From the NCBI RefSeq assembly GCF_001761365.1, contig NZ_CP017477.1, forward strand, positions 332,501 through 396,500: a DNA stretch of 64,000 nucleotides. Direction: 5' to 3'. This document shows positions 35,813 through 45,537 of this stretch, one piece after another. The notes beneath the pieces are model-generated. The model was not told the origin of the DNA and did not search any database. It was given only the letters and a program-made list of their open reading frames with translations. Both the position numbers and the translations under genes were made by a program. The stretch is from Polaribacter vadi (GTDB lineage Bacteria; Bacteroidota; Bacteroidia; Flavobacteriales; Flavobacteriaceae). How positions within the stretch are numbered: the first letter of the stretch is position 1; every line of letters starts with the position of its first letter.

Positions 35813-37090
35813 ATGACTGTTTTAGACAAGTTAAGTTCGCAACAAGCGATTGAATTAGAAGAAAAACATGGTGCTCACAACTATCATCCACTTCCTGTGG
35901 TTTTGAGTAGAGGAGAAGGAGTGTATGTTTGGGATGCAGAAGGTAAAAAGTATTACGATTTTCTATCTGCATATTCTGCCGTAAATCAAGGACATTGCCA
36001 CCCAAAAATTGTAGATGCAATGACGCATCAAGCAAAAACATTAAGCTTAACTTCAAGAGCTTTTTACAATGATATGCTTGGTAAATATGAAAAATTTGCC
36101 ACAGAACTTTTTGGTTTCGACAAATTGTTACCCATGAATACTGGTGCAGAAGCTGTAGAAACTGCTTTAAAAATTGCTAGAAAATGGGCATATGAAGTAA
36201 AAGGAATTAAAGAAAATAAAGCAGAAATTATTGTTTGTGAAAACAATTTTCATGGAAGAACAACTACCATCATTTCTTTTTCTAATGATCCTGTTGCCAG
36301 AAAAAACTTTGGTCCTTATACAAAAGGATTTATAAAAATAGAATACGATAATTTACAAGAATTACAAGAAACGTTAGAAAGTAGCAATAATATTGCTGCA
36401 TTTTTGGTAGAACCAATTCAAGGTGAAGCTGGCGTTTTTGTGCCTTCTGAAGGTTATTTGGCTGCTGCAAAAAAAATGTGCGAAGATCATAACGTGCTTT
36501 TTATTGCAGATGAAGTTCAAACAGGAATTGCTAGAACTGGGCGTTTATTAGCAACTTGTGGTAATTGTACTTGTGAAGATAAAAATTGCTCTGGAACTCC
36601 AGAAGTAAAACCAGATATTTTAATTCTTGGAAAAGCATTAAGTGGAGGCGCTTATCCTGTTTCTGCAGTTTTGGCAAATAATCCAATTATGAATGTAATT
36701 GCGCCAGGAAATCATGGTTCTACATTTGGTGGAAACCCAATTGCAGCTGCTGTTGCTATTGCTGCTTTGCAAGTTGTTGCCGATGAAAATTTAGCAGATA
36801 ATGCAGATAAATTAGGGATTATTTTTAGAGAAGAATTAACTAAGTTTTGTAAAAATAATCATCTTGTAGAATCTGTAAGAGGTAAAGGTTTGTTAAACGC
36901 AATTTTAATAAATGATTCAGAAGATAGTTCTACAGCTTGGGATATTTGTATGAAATTGCGTGATAATGGTTTGTTAGCAAAACCAACTCATGGTAATATT
37001 ATTCGTTTTGCACCACCACTGGTAATGACTGAAGAACAGTTAAGAGATTGTATTTCAATTATTACAAAAACAATTTCTGAGTTTAAATAA
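35813..37090 (+). CDS. rocD: Ornithine--oxo-acid aminotransferase
   Basis: Class III PLP aminotransferase of 425 residues that converts ornithine and 2-oxoglutarate to glutamate semialdehyde and glutamate, linking arginine and proline metabolism. Landmarks are [32 protein letters not shown], the PLP-contact [11 protein letters not shown], and the Schiff-base Lys274 in [15 protein letters not shown]. Between them sits a Cys-rich insertion, [17 protein letters not shown] (Cys249, 252, 254, 259), absent from most RocD. The ATG at 35813 is preferred over a TTG 66 bases upstream because it gives the normal N-terminus. Monocistronic, with a terminator. Confidence 0.94.
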   Translation: MTVLDKLSSQQAIELEEKHGAHNYHPLPVVLSRGEGVYVWDAEGKKYYDFLSAYSAVNQGHCHPKIVDAMTHQAKTLSLTSRAFYNDMLGKYEKFATELFGFDKLLPMNTGAEAVETALKIARKWAYEVKGIKENKAEIIVCENNFHGRTTTIISFSNDPVARKNFGPYTKGFIKIEYDNLQELQETLESSNNIAAFLVEPIQGEAGVFVPSEGYLAAAKKMCEDHNVLFIADEVQTGIARTGRLLATCGNCTCEDKNCSGTPEVKPDILILGKALSGGAYPVSAVLANNPIMNVIAPGNHGSTFGGNPIAAAVAIAALQVVADENLADNADKLGIIFREELTKFCKNNHLVESVRGKGLLNAILINDSEDSSTAWDICMKLRDNGLLAKPTHGNIIRFAPPLVMTEEQLRDCISIITKTISEFK

Positions 37091-37112
37091 GAAATTAAAT
37101 TAAATATTTTTT

Positions 37113-37160
37113 AGCCATTAATTCATCAATTTAAAAGTGTGAATTAGTGGCTTATTTTTT
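37113..37160 (+). terminator. Terminator of rocD
   Basis: A 13-bp stem (AGCCATTAATTCA with TGAATTAGTGGCT, one G-T pair), loop of 14 bases, then a run of eight T. Confidence 0.8.
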
Positions 37161-37192
37161 TTATTTTTGATTTTATAAAATTTCAAGAAATT

Positions 37193-37642
37193 ATGCAAAG
37201 TCCAATTACACAGTTAGAGCAGTTAGTTGTAAACTCAAAATCTAAAAGTTTTTTAAGAGAAATAGCAAGATGGACTTTTTTCTTTTCTATTTTAGGCTTT
37301 ATTAGTATTGCACTTACATTAATTGCAGCAATTTTAATAGCAACTGTGTATGCACCCATGTTAAATATGGTTTCTCAGCAACAAGGTTTGCCAGCTATAG
37401 GTTTGCCATTAGCAATTACATACGTAGTTTCTGCTTTGCTATATTTTATGCCAGTTTGGTATTTATTTAAATTTTCTAGAAAAATGAAATCGGCCTTAGC
37501 AACCAAAAATGATGATGTGCTTGCAGATGCTTTCGAAAACTTAAAATCGCATTTTAAATATATTGGAGTTTTAACAATTATTGTAATTTCTTTATATGTG
37601 CTTTTAATTGTTTTTTCTTTAGTAGCTGGCTCTTTGGTTTAG
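37193..37642 (+). CDS. Four-helix membrane protein, possibly DUF5362
   Basis: A 149-residue integral membrane protein with hydrophobic helices at about residues 26-52, 68-90 and 122-148, and a helix containing FKFSRKMKSALATKNDDVLADAFENLKSHFKYIGVL between the last two. That last block resembles the DUF5362 family of Bacteroidota, but this assignment is tentative. No catalytic motif. Function unknown. Confidence 0.65.
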   Translation: MQSPITQLEQLVVNSKSKSFLREIARWTFFFSILGFISIALTLIAAILIATVYAPMLNMVSQQQGLPAIGLPLAITYVVSALLYFMPVWYLFKFSRKMKSALATKNDDVLADAFENLKSHFKYIGVLTIIVISLYVLLIVFSLVAGSLV

Positions 37643-37658
37643 GGTGATTTTAAAAAAA

Positions 37659-38081
37659 TCAATACATAGCTCTATTTTCACTTTTATAAACTCTAATCCA
37701 TTTAAAAACACACCAAATATATAGGCTTTCGTATTCTTCTGAAATTTCATCTTTTTTGAAGAAACCATCATAACTAAAAGTGATAAAAGGAGTTAAAGGT
37801 TCTACATCTAACCAATAGCTGAAACCTTTATCGTTTAAGAAATTATCAGCATAATTTACATTTACATTTTTGAAGCCTTTTTCTCTTACAATTTTGGTGA
37901 TTTCTAATTGATTTCTATTGTAATCCTCCAAATCAAAAATTTGAATTTGTATAGAAACTTGAGCTTTTGAGAAAGTTGTGTTTTCTATGATTTGTATGCC
38001 TAGTGAGTTTTTTCCGTAAAAAATATAACTGCAAAAATAAAGTATGATTAAGATAAAGAGGAATCGTAATTTATTTTTCAT
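37659..38081 (-). CDS. Hypothetical secreted or anchored protein
   Basis: A 140-residue protein with a basic N-terminus and one hydrophobic segment (FLFILIILYFCSYIFYG), either a signal anchor or a cleaved signal. The remainder contains SKAQVSIQIQIFDLEDYNRN and a Trp-rich end (YIWCVFKWIRVYKS). No family recognised. It lies between the DUF5362-like gene and the AsmA gene, convergent with the former at a spacing of 16 bases. Confidence 0.55.
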   Translation of the reverse strand: MKNKLRFLFILIILYFCSYIFYGKNSLGIQIIENTTFSKAQVSIQIQIFDLEDYNRNQLEITKIVREKGFKNVNVNYADNFLNDKGFSYWLDVEPLTPFITFSYDGFFKKDEISEEYESLYIWCVFKWIRVYKSENRAMY

Positions 38082-38147
38082 AGAATTATTTGAGTACTAT
38101 ATAATTGAATTCAAATATAAAAAAACATCTCGTTACATTTTTGCGAA

Positions 38148-38207
38148 AAAGAAAAATCACTCAAACTGACATTTTGTTAAAAAAAAGCTATCAGATGAGT
38201 GATTTAT
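38148..38207 (-). terminator. Probable terminator of the AsmA gene
   Basis: AAATCACTCA and TGAGTGATTT pair over 10 bp with a long (about 32-base) loop. T-rich sequence follows on the minus strand. The long loop makes this a weaker call. Confidence 0.5.
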
Positions 38208-38242
38208 TTTTAGAAATCTTTTATTAAGAACTTGCTAGCTTC

Positions 38243-40873
38243 CTATTGATTTTCTTTCTTTACAGTATCTTTCTTTTTATTTCCAAAAAGACCACCTAAA
38301 ACATCTTTAATTTTATCTTTTGTAGCGTCTTTGTTTGTTGGTGGTGTAGCAGTGTTTGTAGAATCTTTCTTGTCTTTGCCCAAACCTAACAAATCCGTTA
38401 ATTTGTCTTTCCCTGAATTTATCAAACTTTGCTTTTGTCTTTCTACCAAATTTTTGACTAAACTAGCAGTCGCATCTTGTATATTAGTAGCAATAGTAGG
38501 ACTTGTAAAACTTCCTGTTAAGTTTGCTTTTACAGGAATACTTTTAATTTCTGCTGCATCTTTTGGATTTAATTTTGCAATTAAATTGGTAACTTCTGTC
38601 CCTAAATATTTTACAGGTACATCAAAAACAACATTATAATTCATCACATTATCAAAACTATGATTTCCAGAAATTTCTATACCCACATCTTTATATTTTA
38701 AAGGAATTGGTTTGATGTTTACAATCCCATTATCAAAAGATAAAAAAGCATTAATACCATCTAGATTCAATTGATTAGGATCTAAAAAAGAAACTTTACT
38801 GCCTAATAAACTTAATACTTTAGAGTTGCTTGTATTTAATTTTGGATCTAAAAGTTTTCCAAATAACTCACCAGTAATGGTTTTTAAATTCGGAGTCATA
38901 TCCTCATTTAAATTCCCAGAAAGACTAATGGTAGAGTTTATATTCCCACCAATAGTACTTGCTATAGGAGCAATCGCTTTTAGCATATCCAAAGCACTAA
39001 AAGATTCAGTAATATTTATTTTATCTAACTTTAAATCTAGGGCAAAAGTGGATGTATTTCCTTTGGTAGAAACGTTTCCATCAAAACCAATTTTACCTCC
39101 AAAAACATCTGATTTTAAATTTTTAAGATTAACGGCTTCATCTTTTACGTAAATAACACCAGATACGTTGCTTAGATTAATATTATCATACACTACTTTT
39201 TTTGCATCAGCATTAAATGTGCAATCTAAAAAAGCGGGTATTTTTAAGGCTGATGTTTTTGTAGTTTGTTCTTCTGCTGAACTTTCCGCTAAAAAGTCGG
39301 ATACTTTAAACGTATTCGATTTTAGGTTGAAATTTCCTTTTAAAACTTCGTCATTAAATAAAAATCCGTAAAAATTATTTAAATTCCCATCAATAGCAAT
39401 GTCAGAACTTCCTGTTTTTGCATCAAACTCATTTAATTTTATGGTATTTGTATTGAATGTAATTGCTGTTTTGGTAATGTAAAAAGGGTTTGCAACATCT
39501 TTTCCATCATATTTAAAATCGCTTACAGCAATAGTTCCTGTATTTTTAATATTCTGATAATTGCCTTTTTCAATAGCATTCATATCAAAACTTGTGGTAA
39601 CATCTGCTTTTAAAATTCCAGCTAATTCTTGCTCTAATTTTAAAGGATACGCTTTGTTGATATTCGCTAAATTAATGTTTCCTTTTGCAGCTAAATTAAC
39701 TTTTGGGTTGGTGGTTAAATTCGCAATATTTCCATTAGCAGAAAACGCATCTTCATCAATCTTAAAATTTAATTGATTTACGTTTACATACGTATCATCT
39801 GTATTTCCTGTTTTGTTGATAATTTGGGCATCAATATTTATATTTTTAACCGCTTTTGGCAAATCATCATATTTAAACATGGCGTTTTTCGATGAAAAAG
39901 TAATATCAAAAGCAGGAATTCTTTCTGTGGATAAAATACCATTTACAGATCCTTTTAAATCGAAATTTCCTTCCGTTTTTATGGCATCTAAATTTCCTGA
40001 ATATTGTTTGGGTAATAAGGCTAAAAGATTTTTAAATTCTGATGTTGGTGTTTTAAAATTGATATCATATAATTGATTTTCATCAACCAATTGAATAAAA
40101 CCATCAAACTCTAAAGGCAACTGATTTATAAAGCCTGTGTTATCTTTAAACGTGTATTTGCTGTTTTTTAAATCGATTCCTAAAACTGCATCCAAAGAAA
40201 TAGCAACGTTGCTTAAGTAGTTTACACTATCCACATCAAGAGATAAATTTGCGGTAGATTTTGTGTCTAAATCTAAAATGTCTTGCGCAAAATTCCCTTT
40301 TCCTATATGGTTTATATCATTTAAATGAAGTTTCAAGTTCGTGCTTCTATCAAGATAAACGAACTTCATATTTTCTAATTCGTATTCTTGAATGTCAAAT
40401 GAAAAAGAATTATTTGTTGTTGTAGTATTGGTTTCTTCTTTTGCAATAGCAATATCATAATTCCCAACATTTTTTTCGTTAAAAATGATATTTACTTGTC
40501 CGTTTTTGGTAGCAATACTTTTCAATTCAATAACTTCATCCGCTTTTTTTAGCAGTTCTGTAATTTTCATGCTAAAACTTAATTCTTTTGCACTGTATAA
40601 AGTATCGCCTAAAAAGGGCGCTTTATTAGTCACTGCAATATCGCTTACAGTTAAACTTGCAAGCGGAAAATTTGTAAACAAACTTAAATCGGTTTCTTTA
40701 AAAGTAACAGTTGCATTTATATTATTGTTAACGGTATTGGTAACCATTTGTACAATTTTATCTTTAAATAAAAACGGAATGGAAACCAATGCAATTATTA
40801 AAATTAGGAAGATTGAAACCACCCATTTTAAAATTCTTTTTCCGATCGATTTTTTATTTTTCTCTGTGGTCAT
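38243..40873 (-). CDS. AsmA-family envelope protein
   Basis: An 876-residue protein with one N-terminal membrane helix (about residues 13-33, WVVSIFLILIIALVSIPFLF) and a long repetitive beta-rich periplasmic part. It belongs to the AsmA/TamB-like group, now thought to form beta-grooves that move or arrange phospholipids between membranes. AsmA-type features are the start TVTFKETDLSLFTNFPLASLTVSDI and the C-terminal AsmA_2-like region with LSGNLNEDMTPNLKTITGELFGKL. The tail is Lys/Asp-rich (GKDKKDSTNT). A TAACTTTG box lies upstream (40893-40900). Monocistronic. Confidence 0.9.
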   Translation of the reverse strand: MTTEKNKKSIGKRILKWVVSIFLILIIALVSIPFLFKDKIVQMVTNTVNNNINATVTFKETDLSLFTNFPLASLTVSDIAVTNKAPFLGDTLYSAKELSFSMKITELLKKADEVIELKSIATKNGQVNIIFNEKNVGNYDIAIAKEETNTTTTNNSFSFDIQEYELENMKFVYLDRSTNLKLHLNDINHIGKGNFAQDILDLDTKSTANLSLDVDSVNYLSNVAISLDAVLGIDLKNSKYTFKDNTGFINQLPLEFDGFIQLVDENQLYDINFKTPTSEFKNLLALLPKQYSGNLDAIKTEGNFDLKGSVNGILSTERIPAFDITFSSKNAMFKYDDLPKAVKNINIDAQIINKTGNTDDTYVNVNQLNFKIDEDAFSANGNIANLTTNPKVNLAAKGNINLANINKAYPLKLEQELAGILKADVTTSFDMNAIEKGNYQNIKNTGTIAVSDFKYDGKDVANPFYITKTAITFNTNTIKLNEFDAKTGSSDIAIDGNLNNFYGFLFNDEVLKGNFNLKSNTFKVSDFLAESSAEEQTTKTSALKIPAFLDCTFNADAKKVVYDNINLSNVSGVIYVKDEAVNLKNLKSDVFGGKIGFDGNVSTKGNTSTFALDLKLDKINITESFSALDMLKAIAPIASTIGGNINSTISLSGNLNEDMTPNLKTITGELFGKLLDPKLNTSNSKVLSLLGSKVSFLDPNQLNLDGINAFLSFDNGIVNIKPIPLKYKDVGIEISGNHSFDNVMNYNVVFDVPVKYLGTEVTNLIAKLNPKDAAEIKSIPVKANLTGSFTSPTIATNIQDATASLVKNLVERQKQSLINSGKDKLTDLLGLGKDKKDSTNTATPPTNKDATKDKIKDVLGGLFGNKKKDTVKKENQ

Positions 40874-40970
40874 AATTCGTTATTTAACAGCACAAAGTTA
40901 GTCGATTTAAAGAAGCGAATTTGTTTATATGATGTTAAATGTAACTCAAATAAAAATAAGATTGATAACA

Positions 40971-41010
40971 AAAAAATATCCAACTATTTCCGAGAAAGTA
41001 GTTGGATATT
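40971..41010 (-). terminator. Terminator of the CCC-motif/DUF2752 operon
   Basis: ATATCCAACTA and TAGTTGGATAT pair over 11 bp, and the stem continues with one bulge to TTC/GAA around a CGA loop. Six T follow on the minus strand. Confidence 0.8.
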
Positions 41011-41039
41011 TAATTTTTTAAATAATAAAGAAATAAATC

Positions 41040-41357
41040 TTATTGCTGATATTTCTCCATTTGAGAATTAAAATTATTCATAAAAGTATCCCAATCTGTA
41101 GTTGCAAGACTATATATGCTATAAACAAAATACAATCCATTAATACTTAAAGCTACTAATGCAAATGTTTTTGCTGTTTTCATGGCTTTTACATCATCCA
41201 AATCATATTCTTCAGGAAATTCATAGGCTTCTTTTAATTTTTTATTAGCAATTAAAAAAGATGGAAGTGCTAATAAAATACCAAGACCTGCAAAACAGCA
41301 GCATAATAGACTTACAGAAGATAATATATAGATTAGAGTTGTGCTTAGTTTTTTCAT
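41040..41357 (-). CDS. CCC-motif membrane protein
   Basis: A 105-residue membrane protein with two hydrophobic helices. The first contains SLLCCCFAGLGILLALPSFLIANKK, the CCC motif that names this small Bacteroidota family; the second is around residues 66-88. The loop has an acidic patch (EFPEEYDLDDVKAMK). It is eight bases downstream of the DUF2752 gene, a pairing often seen in Flavobacteriia. Function unknown; the three Cys at the membrane face could be acylated or bind metal. Confidence 0.8.
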   Translation of the reverse strand: MKKLSTTLIYILSSVSLLCCCFAGLGILLALPSFLIANKKLKEAYEFPEEYDLDDVKAMKTAKTFALVALSINGLYFVYSIYSLATTDWDTFMNNFNSQMEKYQQ

Positions 41358-41365
41358 TTGGTAGT

Positions 41366-41653
41366 TTAATAGTTAATTTTAATAAGATAGTTAATAATCA
41401 TGATTGATAAATTCAAGTATGCTAAACTACTAATTATTTTTTTTGATTGCTTAAATTTCGCTTTAAAATTTATCAAAATAAACAAGAATAAGCCTAATAA
41501 TGTAAAAATTGCGGGATACATTTTAAAAGAACCCAAAAAATCGCCATGAATTAGCATTAAAAAAGAGCGCTGAAAACCACAGCCCAAACACTCAATCCCA
41601 AAAAAGGTTTTGCTAAAACAAGGCAACATGTAATCTTTTAAATTGATGAGCAT
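41366..41653 (-). CDS. DUF2752 family membrane protein
   Basis: A 95-residue protein with the DUF2752 signature: CFSKTFFGIECLGCGFQRSFLMLIHGDF, where three Cys and the GCGxxR motif sit just before the first helix. Two further hydrophobic segments follow (about 45-63 and 73-92). Members are small inner-membrane proteins of unknown role. In operon with the CCC-motif gene. Confidence 0.85.
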   Translation of the reverse strand: MLINLKDYMLPCFSKTFFGIECLGCGFQRSFLMLIHGDFLGSFKMYPAIFTLLGLFLFILINFKAKFKQSKKIISSLAYLNLSIMIINYLIKINY

Positions 41654-41745
41654 TTTTTATTTATTTTTAGAAGCAAGATTCAAGAAACAAGAACCAAGAG
41701 TCAATAAATTTATTATTTTTAAGTATTTAAACTTCCAACTCAAAC

Positions 41746-42069
41746 TTACTTAAACATATCCATTCCAGGAATGTTTGGCATCCCAGCTTTTGCAGCAACA
41801 GCCATTTCATGCTCGTTAATTTGAGATGCTTTTGCAATTGCCTTATTTAAAGTGATGATTAAAAAATCTTCCAATTCTTCTTTATCACTAAGCAAAGCAT
41901 CATCAATTGAGATCGATTTTATTTCTCTATTGGCAGTTAAGGTTACTTTAATTTTTCCATCAGCACCATTTTCATCAACCAAAACTGAATTTAAACGCAC
42001 TTTAGTTTCTTCTACTTTTTTTTGAGCATCTTTTATTTTCTGCATCATTCCAGACATATCTCCAAACAT
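41746..42069 (-). CDS. YbaB/EbfC-family nucleoid-associated protein
   Basis: A 107-residue small DNA-binding protein. It starts [21 protein letters not shown] and continues with [26 protein letters not shown], which fits the YbaB fold (helix, three-strand sheet, helix). Members form tweezer-like dimers that bind DNA without strong specificity. In many bacteria the gene follows dnaX and precedes recR; neither is adjacent here. A TAGTTTTG box (minus strand, 42096-42103) lies 26 bases upstream. Divergent from the S9 gene. Confidence 0.9.
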   Translation of the reverse strand: MFGDMSGMMQKIKDAQKKVEETKVRLNSVLVDENGADGKIKVTLTANREIKSISIDDALLSDKEELEDFLIITLNKAIAKASQINEHEMAVAAKAGMPNIPGMDMFK

Positions 42070-42135
42070 AATTTTTCTTTTTTTAGTTATAAATACAAAA
42101 CTAACAAATTCATAAAGAATTCTTATTCTTTAAAA

Positions 42136-44325
42136 ATGAAAAAAATATTTCTTTTATCCTTATTTATTAGTCTTATTTTTGCGGTCGCTTGTAAAAATGA
42201 TAATAAAATGATGAAGAGTACTGATGCAAAGCATCCTGTAGCCGAAAAAATACCCACTGAATTAAAAAAACACAATGACGTAAGAATAGATAACTATTTT
42301 TGGATGCGTTTGTCTGATGATCAAAAATTAGCTCCTATAAAAGATGAACAAACTCAAAAAGTAGTTGCTTATCTAGAAGCCGAAAATGAATATTATGAGA
42401 ATGTTACTGGGTATACAAAAACGTTTCAAGAAGAATTGTTTCATGAAATGAAAAGCAGAATTAAAGAAGATGATTCTTCTGTACCTATTAAAAGCAATGG
42501 TTATTTTTATAGCACACGTTTCGAAATTGGGAGTCAATACCCAATTTATAGTAGAAAAAAAGAAACCTTAGAGGCTGAAGAGGAAATTTTGTTTAATGTA
42601 AATGAAATGGCAAAAGACTTTGATTATTATCAATTAGGAGGTTTAAATGTTTCTGAAGATAATAAATTGATTGTTTTTGCAACAGATACTGTAAGTAGAA
42701 GACAATATTTTTTACGAATTAAAAACTTGGAAACTGGCGAAATTTATAAAGATATTATCGATAATACAACAGGAGGTTCTGTTTGGGCAAATGATAATAA
42801 AACCATTTTTTACACCAAAAAAGACCCAAAAACATTACGAAGCGAAAAAATATTTAGACATGTTTTAGGTACACCAACATCTGAAGATGTGGAAGTGTAT
42901 CATGAAAAAGATGAAACTTTTGGCACGTATGTAACCAAATCAAAATCTAAAGACTACATAATTATTGGTTCTTACAGCACGCTTTCAAACGAAGCACAAT
43001 ATTTAGATGCTAATAATCCAACAGGGAAATTTACCATGTTGCAAGAAAGAGTAGCCGATTTAGAATATAATGTTTCTCATTATAAAGATCATTTTTATAT
43101 AATGACGAATAAAGACAATGCTACCAATTTTAAGTTGATGAAAACTCCCATTTCTCAAACAACGAAAGAGAATTGGGTAGATGTTATTCCTCATAGAGAA
43201 GAAACCTTGTTAGAGGATTTTTCTATTTATAAAGAGTATTTAGTTTTAGAAGAACGTACAAATGGGTTGAATAGGATCCGTATAAAACGTTGGGACGAAA
43301 CCGAGGATTATTATTTACCTTTTGGTGAAGAAACCTATTCAGTTGGTGTGTATGGAGATGATGAATTCGATACAGAAATTATAAGGTATTCTTACAATTC
43401 TTTTACAACTCCAAGTTCTGTCATCGATTTTAATATGGCAGATAAATCCAAAGAAATAAAAAAAGAACAAGAAGTTTTAGGAGGGAAGTTCAACAAAGAA
43501 AATTATAGAAGCGAACGTGTTTGGGCAACTGCAAGAGATGGAAAAAAAGTTGCCATTTCTATGGTGTATCATAAAGATACAAAGCTAAACAAAGACACAC
43601 CATTAATGCAATATGCGTATGGTTCTTATGGACATACAATTTCAGATAGTTTTTCTACAACTCGTTTAAGTTTGTTAGATAGAGGTTTTGTATTTGCTTT
43701 AACGCATATTAGAGGAAGTCAATATTTAGGACGTGAATGGTATGAAGATGGTAAAATGTTGAACAAGAAAAATACATTTACAGACTTTATAGATTGCTCA
43801 AAATATTTAATTGATAATAACTACACATCAGCCAAACATTTATATGCAATGGGTGGTTCTGCAGGAGGTTTATTAATGGGTGCTATTATAAATATGAAGC
43901 CTGAGTTGTATAATGGTATTATTGCAGCTGTACCTTTTGTGGATGTTATTTCTACAATGTTAGACGATTCCATTCCTTTAACAACTGGAGAATATGATGA
44001 ATGGGGAAATCCTAATGATAAAACGTATTATGACTATATAAAATCGTATTCGCCTTACGATCAAGTTGAGGCAAAAGAATATCCAAATATGTTGGTTACT
44101 ACTGGTTATCACGATTCTCAAGTACAATATTGGGAACCTGCAAAATGGGTTGCAAAATTAAGAGAACTAAAAACAGATGCTAATTTGTTAATGTTGCATA
44201 CCAATATGGAAGCTGGTCATGGAGGAGCTTCAGGGCGTTTTGAAGCTTTAAAAGAAACAGCAAAAGATTACACATTCTTTTTAGCTCTAGAGAATAAAGT
44301 AGATATTGAAAATAGTAAGATTTAA
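42136..44325 (+). CDS. S9A oligopeptidase (oligopeptidase B-like) lipoprotein
   Basis: A 729-residue prolyl-oligopeptidase-family serine peptidase. The ATG at 42136 gives a lipoprotein signal with lipobox AVAC; a longer frame upstream overlaps the ybaB gene and is rejected. The N-terminal part forms the beta-propeller (VRIDNYFWMRLSDDQ start). The alpha/beta-hydrolase domain has the catalytic Ser575 (AMGGSAGGLLMGA), Asp660 (TGYHDSQVQYWEP) and His695 (MEAGHGGASG). The motif around Ser575 is that of oligopeptidase B (cleaves after Arg/Lys), though the lipid anchor is unlike the cytoplasmic enzyme of E. coli. Such exported forms are common in Flavobacteriia. Confidence 0.92.
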   Translation: MKKIFLLSLFISLIFAVACKNDNKMMKSTDAKHPVAEKIPTELKKHNDVRIDNYFWMRLSDDQKLAPIKDEQTQKVVAYLEAENEYYENVTGYTKTFQEELFHEMKSRIKEDDSSVPIKSNGYFYSTRFEIGSQYPIYSRKKETLEAEEEILFNVNEMAKDFDYYQLGGLNVSEDNKLIVFATDTVSRRQYFLRIKNLETGEIYKDIIDNTTGGSVWANDNKTIFYTKKDPKTLRSEKIFRHVLGTPTSEDVEVYHEKDETFGTYVTKSKSKDYIIIGSYSTLSNEAQYLDANNPTGKFTMLQERVADLEYNVSHYKDHFYIMTNKDNATNFKLMKTPISQTTKENWVDVIPHREETLLEDFSIYKEYLVLEERTNGLNRIRIKRWDETEDYYLPFGEETYSVGVYGDDEFDTEIIRYSYNSFTTPSSVIDFNMADKSKEIKKEQEVLGGKFNKENYRSERVWATARDGKKVAISMVYHKDTKLNKDTPLMQYAYGSYGHTISDSFSTTRLSLLDRGFVFALTHIRGSQYLGREWYEDGKMLNKKNTFTDFIDCSKYLIDNNYTSAKHLYAMGGSAGGLLMGAIINMKPELYNGIIAAVPFVDVISTMLDDSIPLTTGEYDEWGNPNDKTYYDYIKSYSPYDQVEAKEYPNMLVTTGYHDSQVQYWEPAKWVAKLRELKTDANLLMLHTNMEAGHGGASGRFEALKETAKDYTFFLALENKVDIENSKI

Positions 44326-44330
44326 AATAA

Positions 44331-44361
44331 TTTCGTATTTCAATTAGGATGTGTATTTTTG
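44331..44361 (+). promoter_or_regulatory. Predicted promoter of the cysteate-synthase-like gene
   Basis: TTTC (44331-44334), 19-base spacer, TATTTTTG (44354-44361). The hairpin at 44379-44433 would then lie inside the transcript leader. Confidence 0.4.
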
Positions 44362-44378
44362 CAACCGATTGAAAAACA

Positions 44379-44433
44379 AACCTCACAGGTTTTTCATGCT
44401 GAATGCTATTCAGTATCCAAAATCTGTGAGGTT
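44379..44433 (+). terminator. Two-part hairpin upstream of the cysteate-synthase-like gene
   Basis: The outer stem AACCTCACAG/CTGTGAGGTT (10 bp) encloses an inner CTGAAT/ATTCAG stem; TTTTT follows. It may be the terminator of the S9 gene, or an attenuator-like leader if the predicted promoter at 44331-44361 is real. Confidence 0.6.
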
Positions 44434-44451
44434 TTTCCATGAAAACTAAGC

Positions 44452-45450
44452 ATGACAAGAAATCAAGGAATTAACAATACTATTCTAGAATTGGTTGGAG
44501 AAACACCAATGGTAAAACTCCAAAGAATAACCAAACATTTAAAAGGTACTTATTACGCAAAATTAGAAGCCTTTAACCCTGGGTTGTCTCAAAAAGATAG
44601 AATTGCACTGCATATTGTAGAAAATGCGGAAAAAAAGGGAATCCTTAAAAAAGGAGCAACCATTGTAGAAACAACATCTGGCAACACAGGCTATAGTTTA
44701 GCAATGATTGGTTTGGTAAAAGGTTATAAATGTATTTTAGCAGTTTCAGACAAATCTTCTCAAGATAAAATCGATTTATTAAAAACAATGGGAGCAGAGG
44801 TACATGTTTGTCCTGCAAATGTACCAGCAGCAGACCCAAGATCTTATTATGAGGTTGCCAAAACCATTCATAGAAAAACGAAGAATTCTGTGTATATCAA
44901 TCAATATTTTAACGAATTAAATATTGAAGCACATTATAGAACTACAGGTCCAGAAATCTGGGAACAAACACAAGGCAAAATCACGCATTTAGTGGTGGCA
45001 AGTGGTACTGGAGGCACTATTTCTGGAACAGGAAAATACTTAAAAGAACAAAACCCAAACATTAAAGTTTTAGGAGTTGATGCTATTGGCTCTGTCTTAA
45101 AAAAATATCACGAAACTGGCGAATTAGATTTAAACGAAGTTTCACCTTATAAAATTGAAGGTTTAGGAAAAAATTTAATTCCGACTGCAACCGATTTTGA
45201 CGTTATTGATATCTACGAAAAAGTATCTGATAAAGAAGCCGCTTTTGCAGCAAGAAACATTGTAAAAAAAGAAGGAATTTTCTGTGGATATACTTGTGGA
45301 GCAGTTGTGCAAGCTACCAAGCAATATGCAGAGCAAGATTATTTTGATGAAAATAGCGTTGTCGTCCTTATTTTTCCTGATCATGGTTCACGCTATATGA
45401 ACAAAATTTATAACGACTCTTGGATGAAAGAACAAGGTTTTATGGAATAG
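44452..45450 (+). CDS. PLP-dependent beta-replacement enzyme, probable cysteate synthase (CapA-like)
   Basis: A 332-residue fold-type II PLP enzyme of the cysteine synthase / cystathionine beta-synthase family. The PLP lysine is Lys48 in NPGLSQKDR, the substrate loop is [10 protein letters not shown] (75-82), and the phosphate loop is [13 protein letters not shown]. It lacks CBS and heme domains. The next gene is an alpha-oxoamine synthase. This pairing matches the sulfonolipid pathway described in Capnocytophaga, where CapA makes L-cysteate from O-phosphoserine and sulfite. Without that context it could be read as a cysteine or cystathionine synthase. Substrate choice is an inference from synteny, not from diagnostic residues. 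Confidence 0.8.
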   Translation: MTRNQGINNTILELVGETPMVKLQRITKHLKGTYYAKLEAFNPGLSQKDRIALHIVENAEKKGILKKGATIVETTSGNTGYSLAMIGLVKGYKCILAVSDKSSQDKIDLLKTMGAEVHVCPANVPAADPRSYYEVAKTIHRKTKNSVYINQYFNELNIEAHYRTTGPEIWEQTQGKITHLVVASGTGGTISGTGKYLKEQNPNIKVLGVDAIGSVLKKYHETGELDLNEVSPYKIEGLGKNLIPTATDFDVIDIYEKVSDKEAAFAARNIVKKEGIFCGYTCGAVVQATKQYAEQDYFDENSVVVLIFPDHGSRYMNKIYNDSWMKEQGFME

Positions 45451-45481
45451 TTCTACAAATAATACTATAAAATTACTTACA

Positions 45482-45512
45482 TTGTCCAAATTCTTAATTT
45501 TACTTAACTTTG
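45482..45512 (+). promoter_or_regulatory. Predicted promoter of the acyltransferase-like gene
   Basis: TTG (45482-45484), 20-base spacer, TAACTTTG (45505-45512), with the ATG 25 bases later. The second gene of the pair can therefore be transcribed independently. Confidence 0.6.
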
Positions 45513-45537
45513 CACGTTTTTAAAAACAAAACATAAA

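Noticed and set aside
38331..40901. Several plus-strand open frames opposite the AsmA gene
   Set aside because: All are shadows of the long, repetitive AsmA frame, without promoters or recognisable domains.
42022..42135. N-terminal extension of the S9 peptidase
   Set aside because: It overlaps the divergent ybaB gene, and the downstream ATG at 42136 gives a clean lipoprotein signal.
44452..45450. Plain O-acetylserine sulfhydrylase (cysK)
   Set aside because: The sequence is of CBS-like type and the neighbour is an alpha-oxoamine synthase, which fits cysteate synthesis better; it remains the fallback reading.
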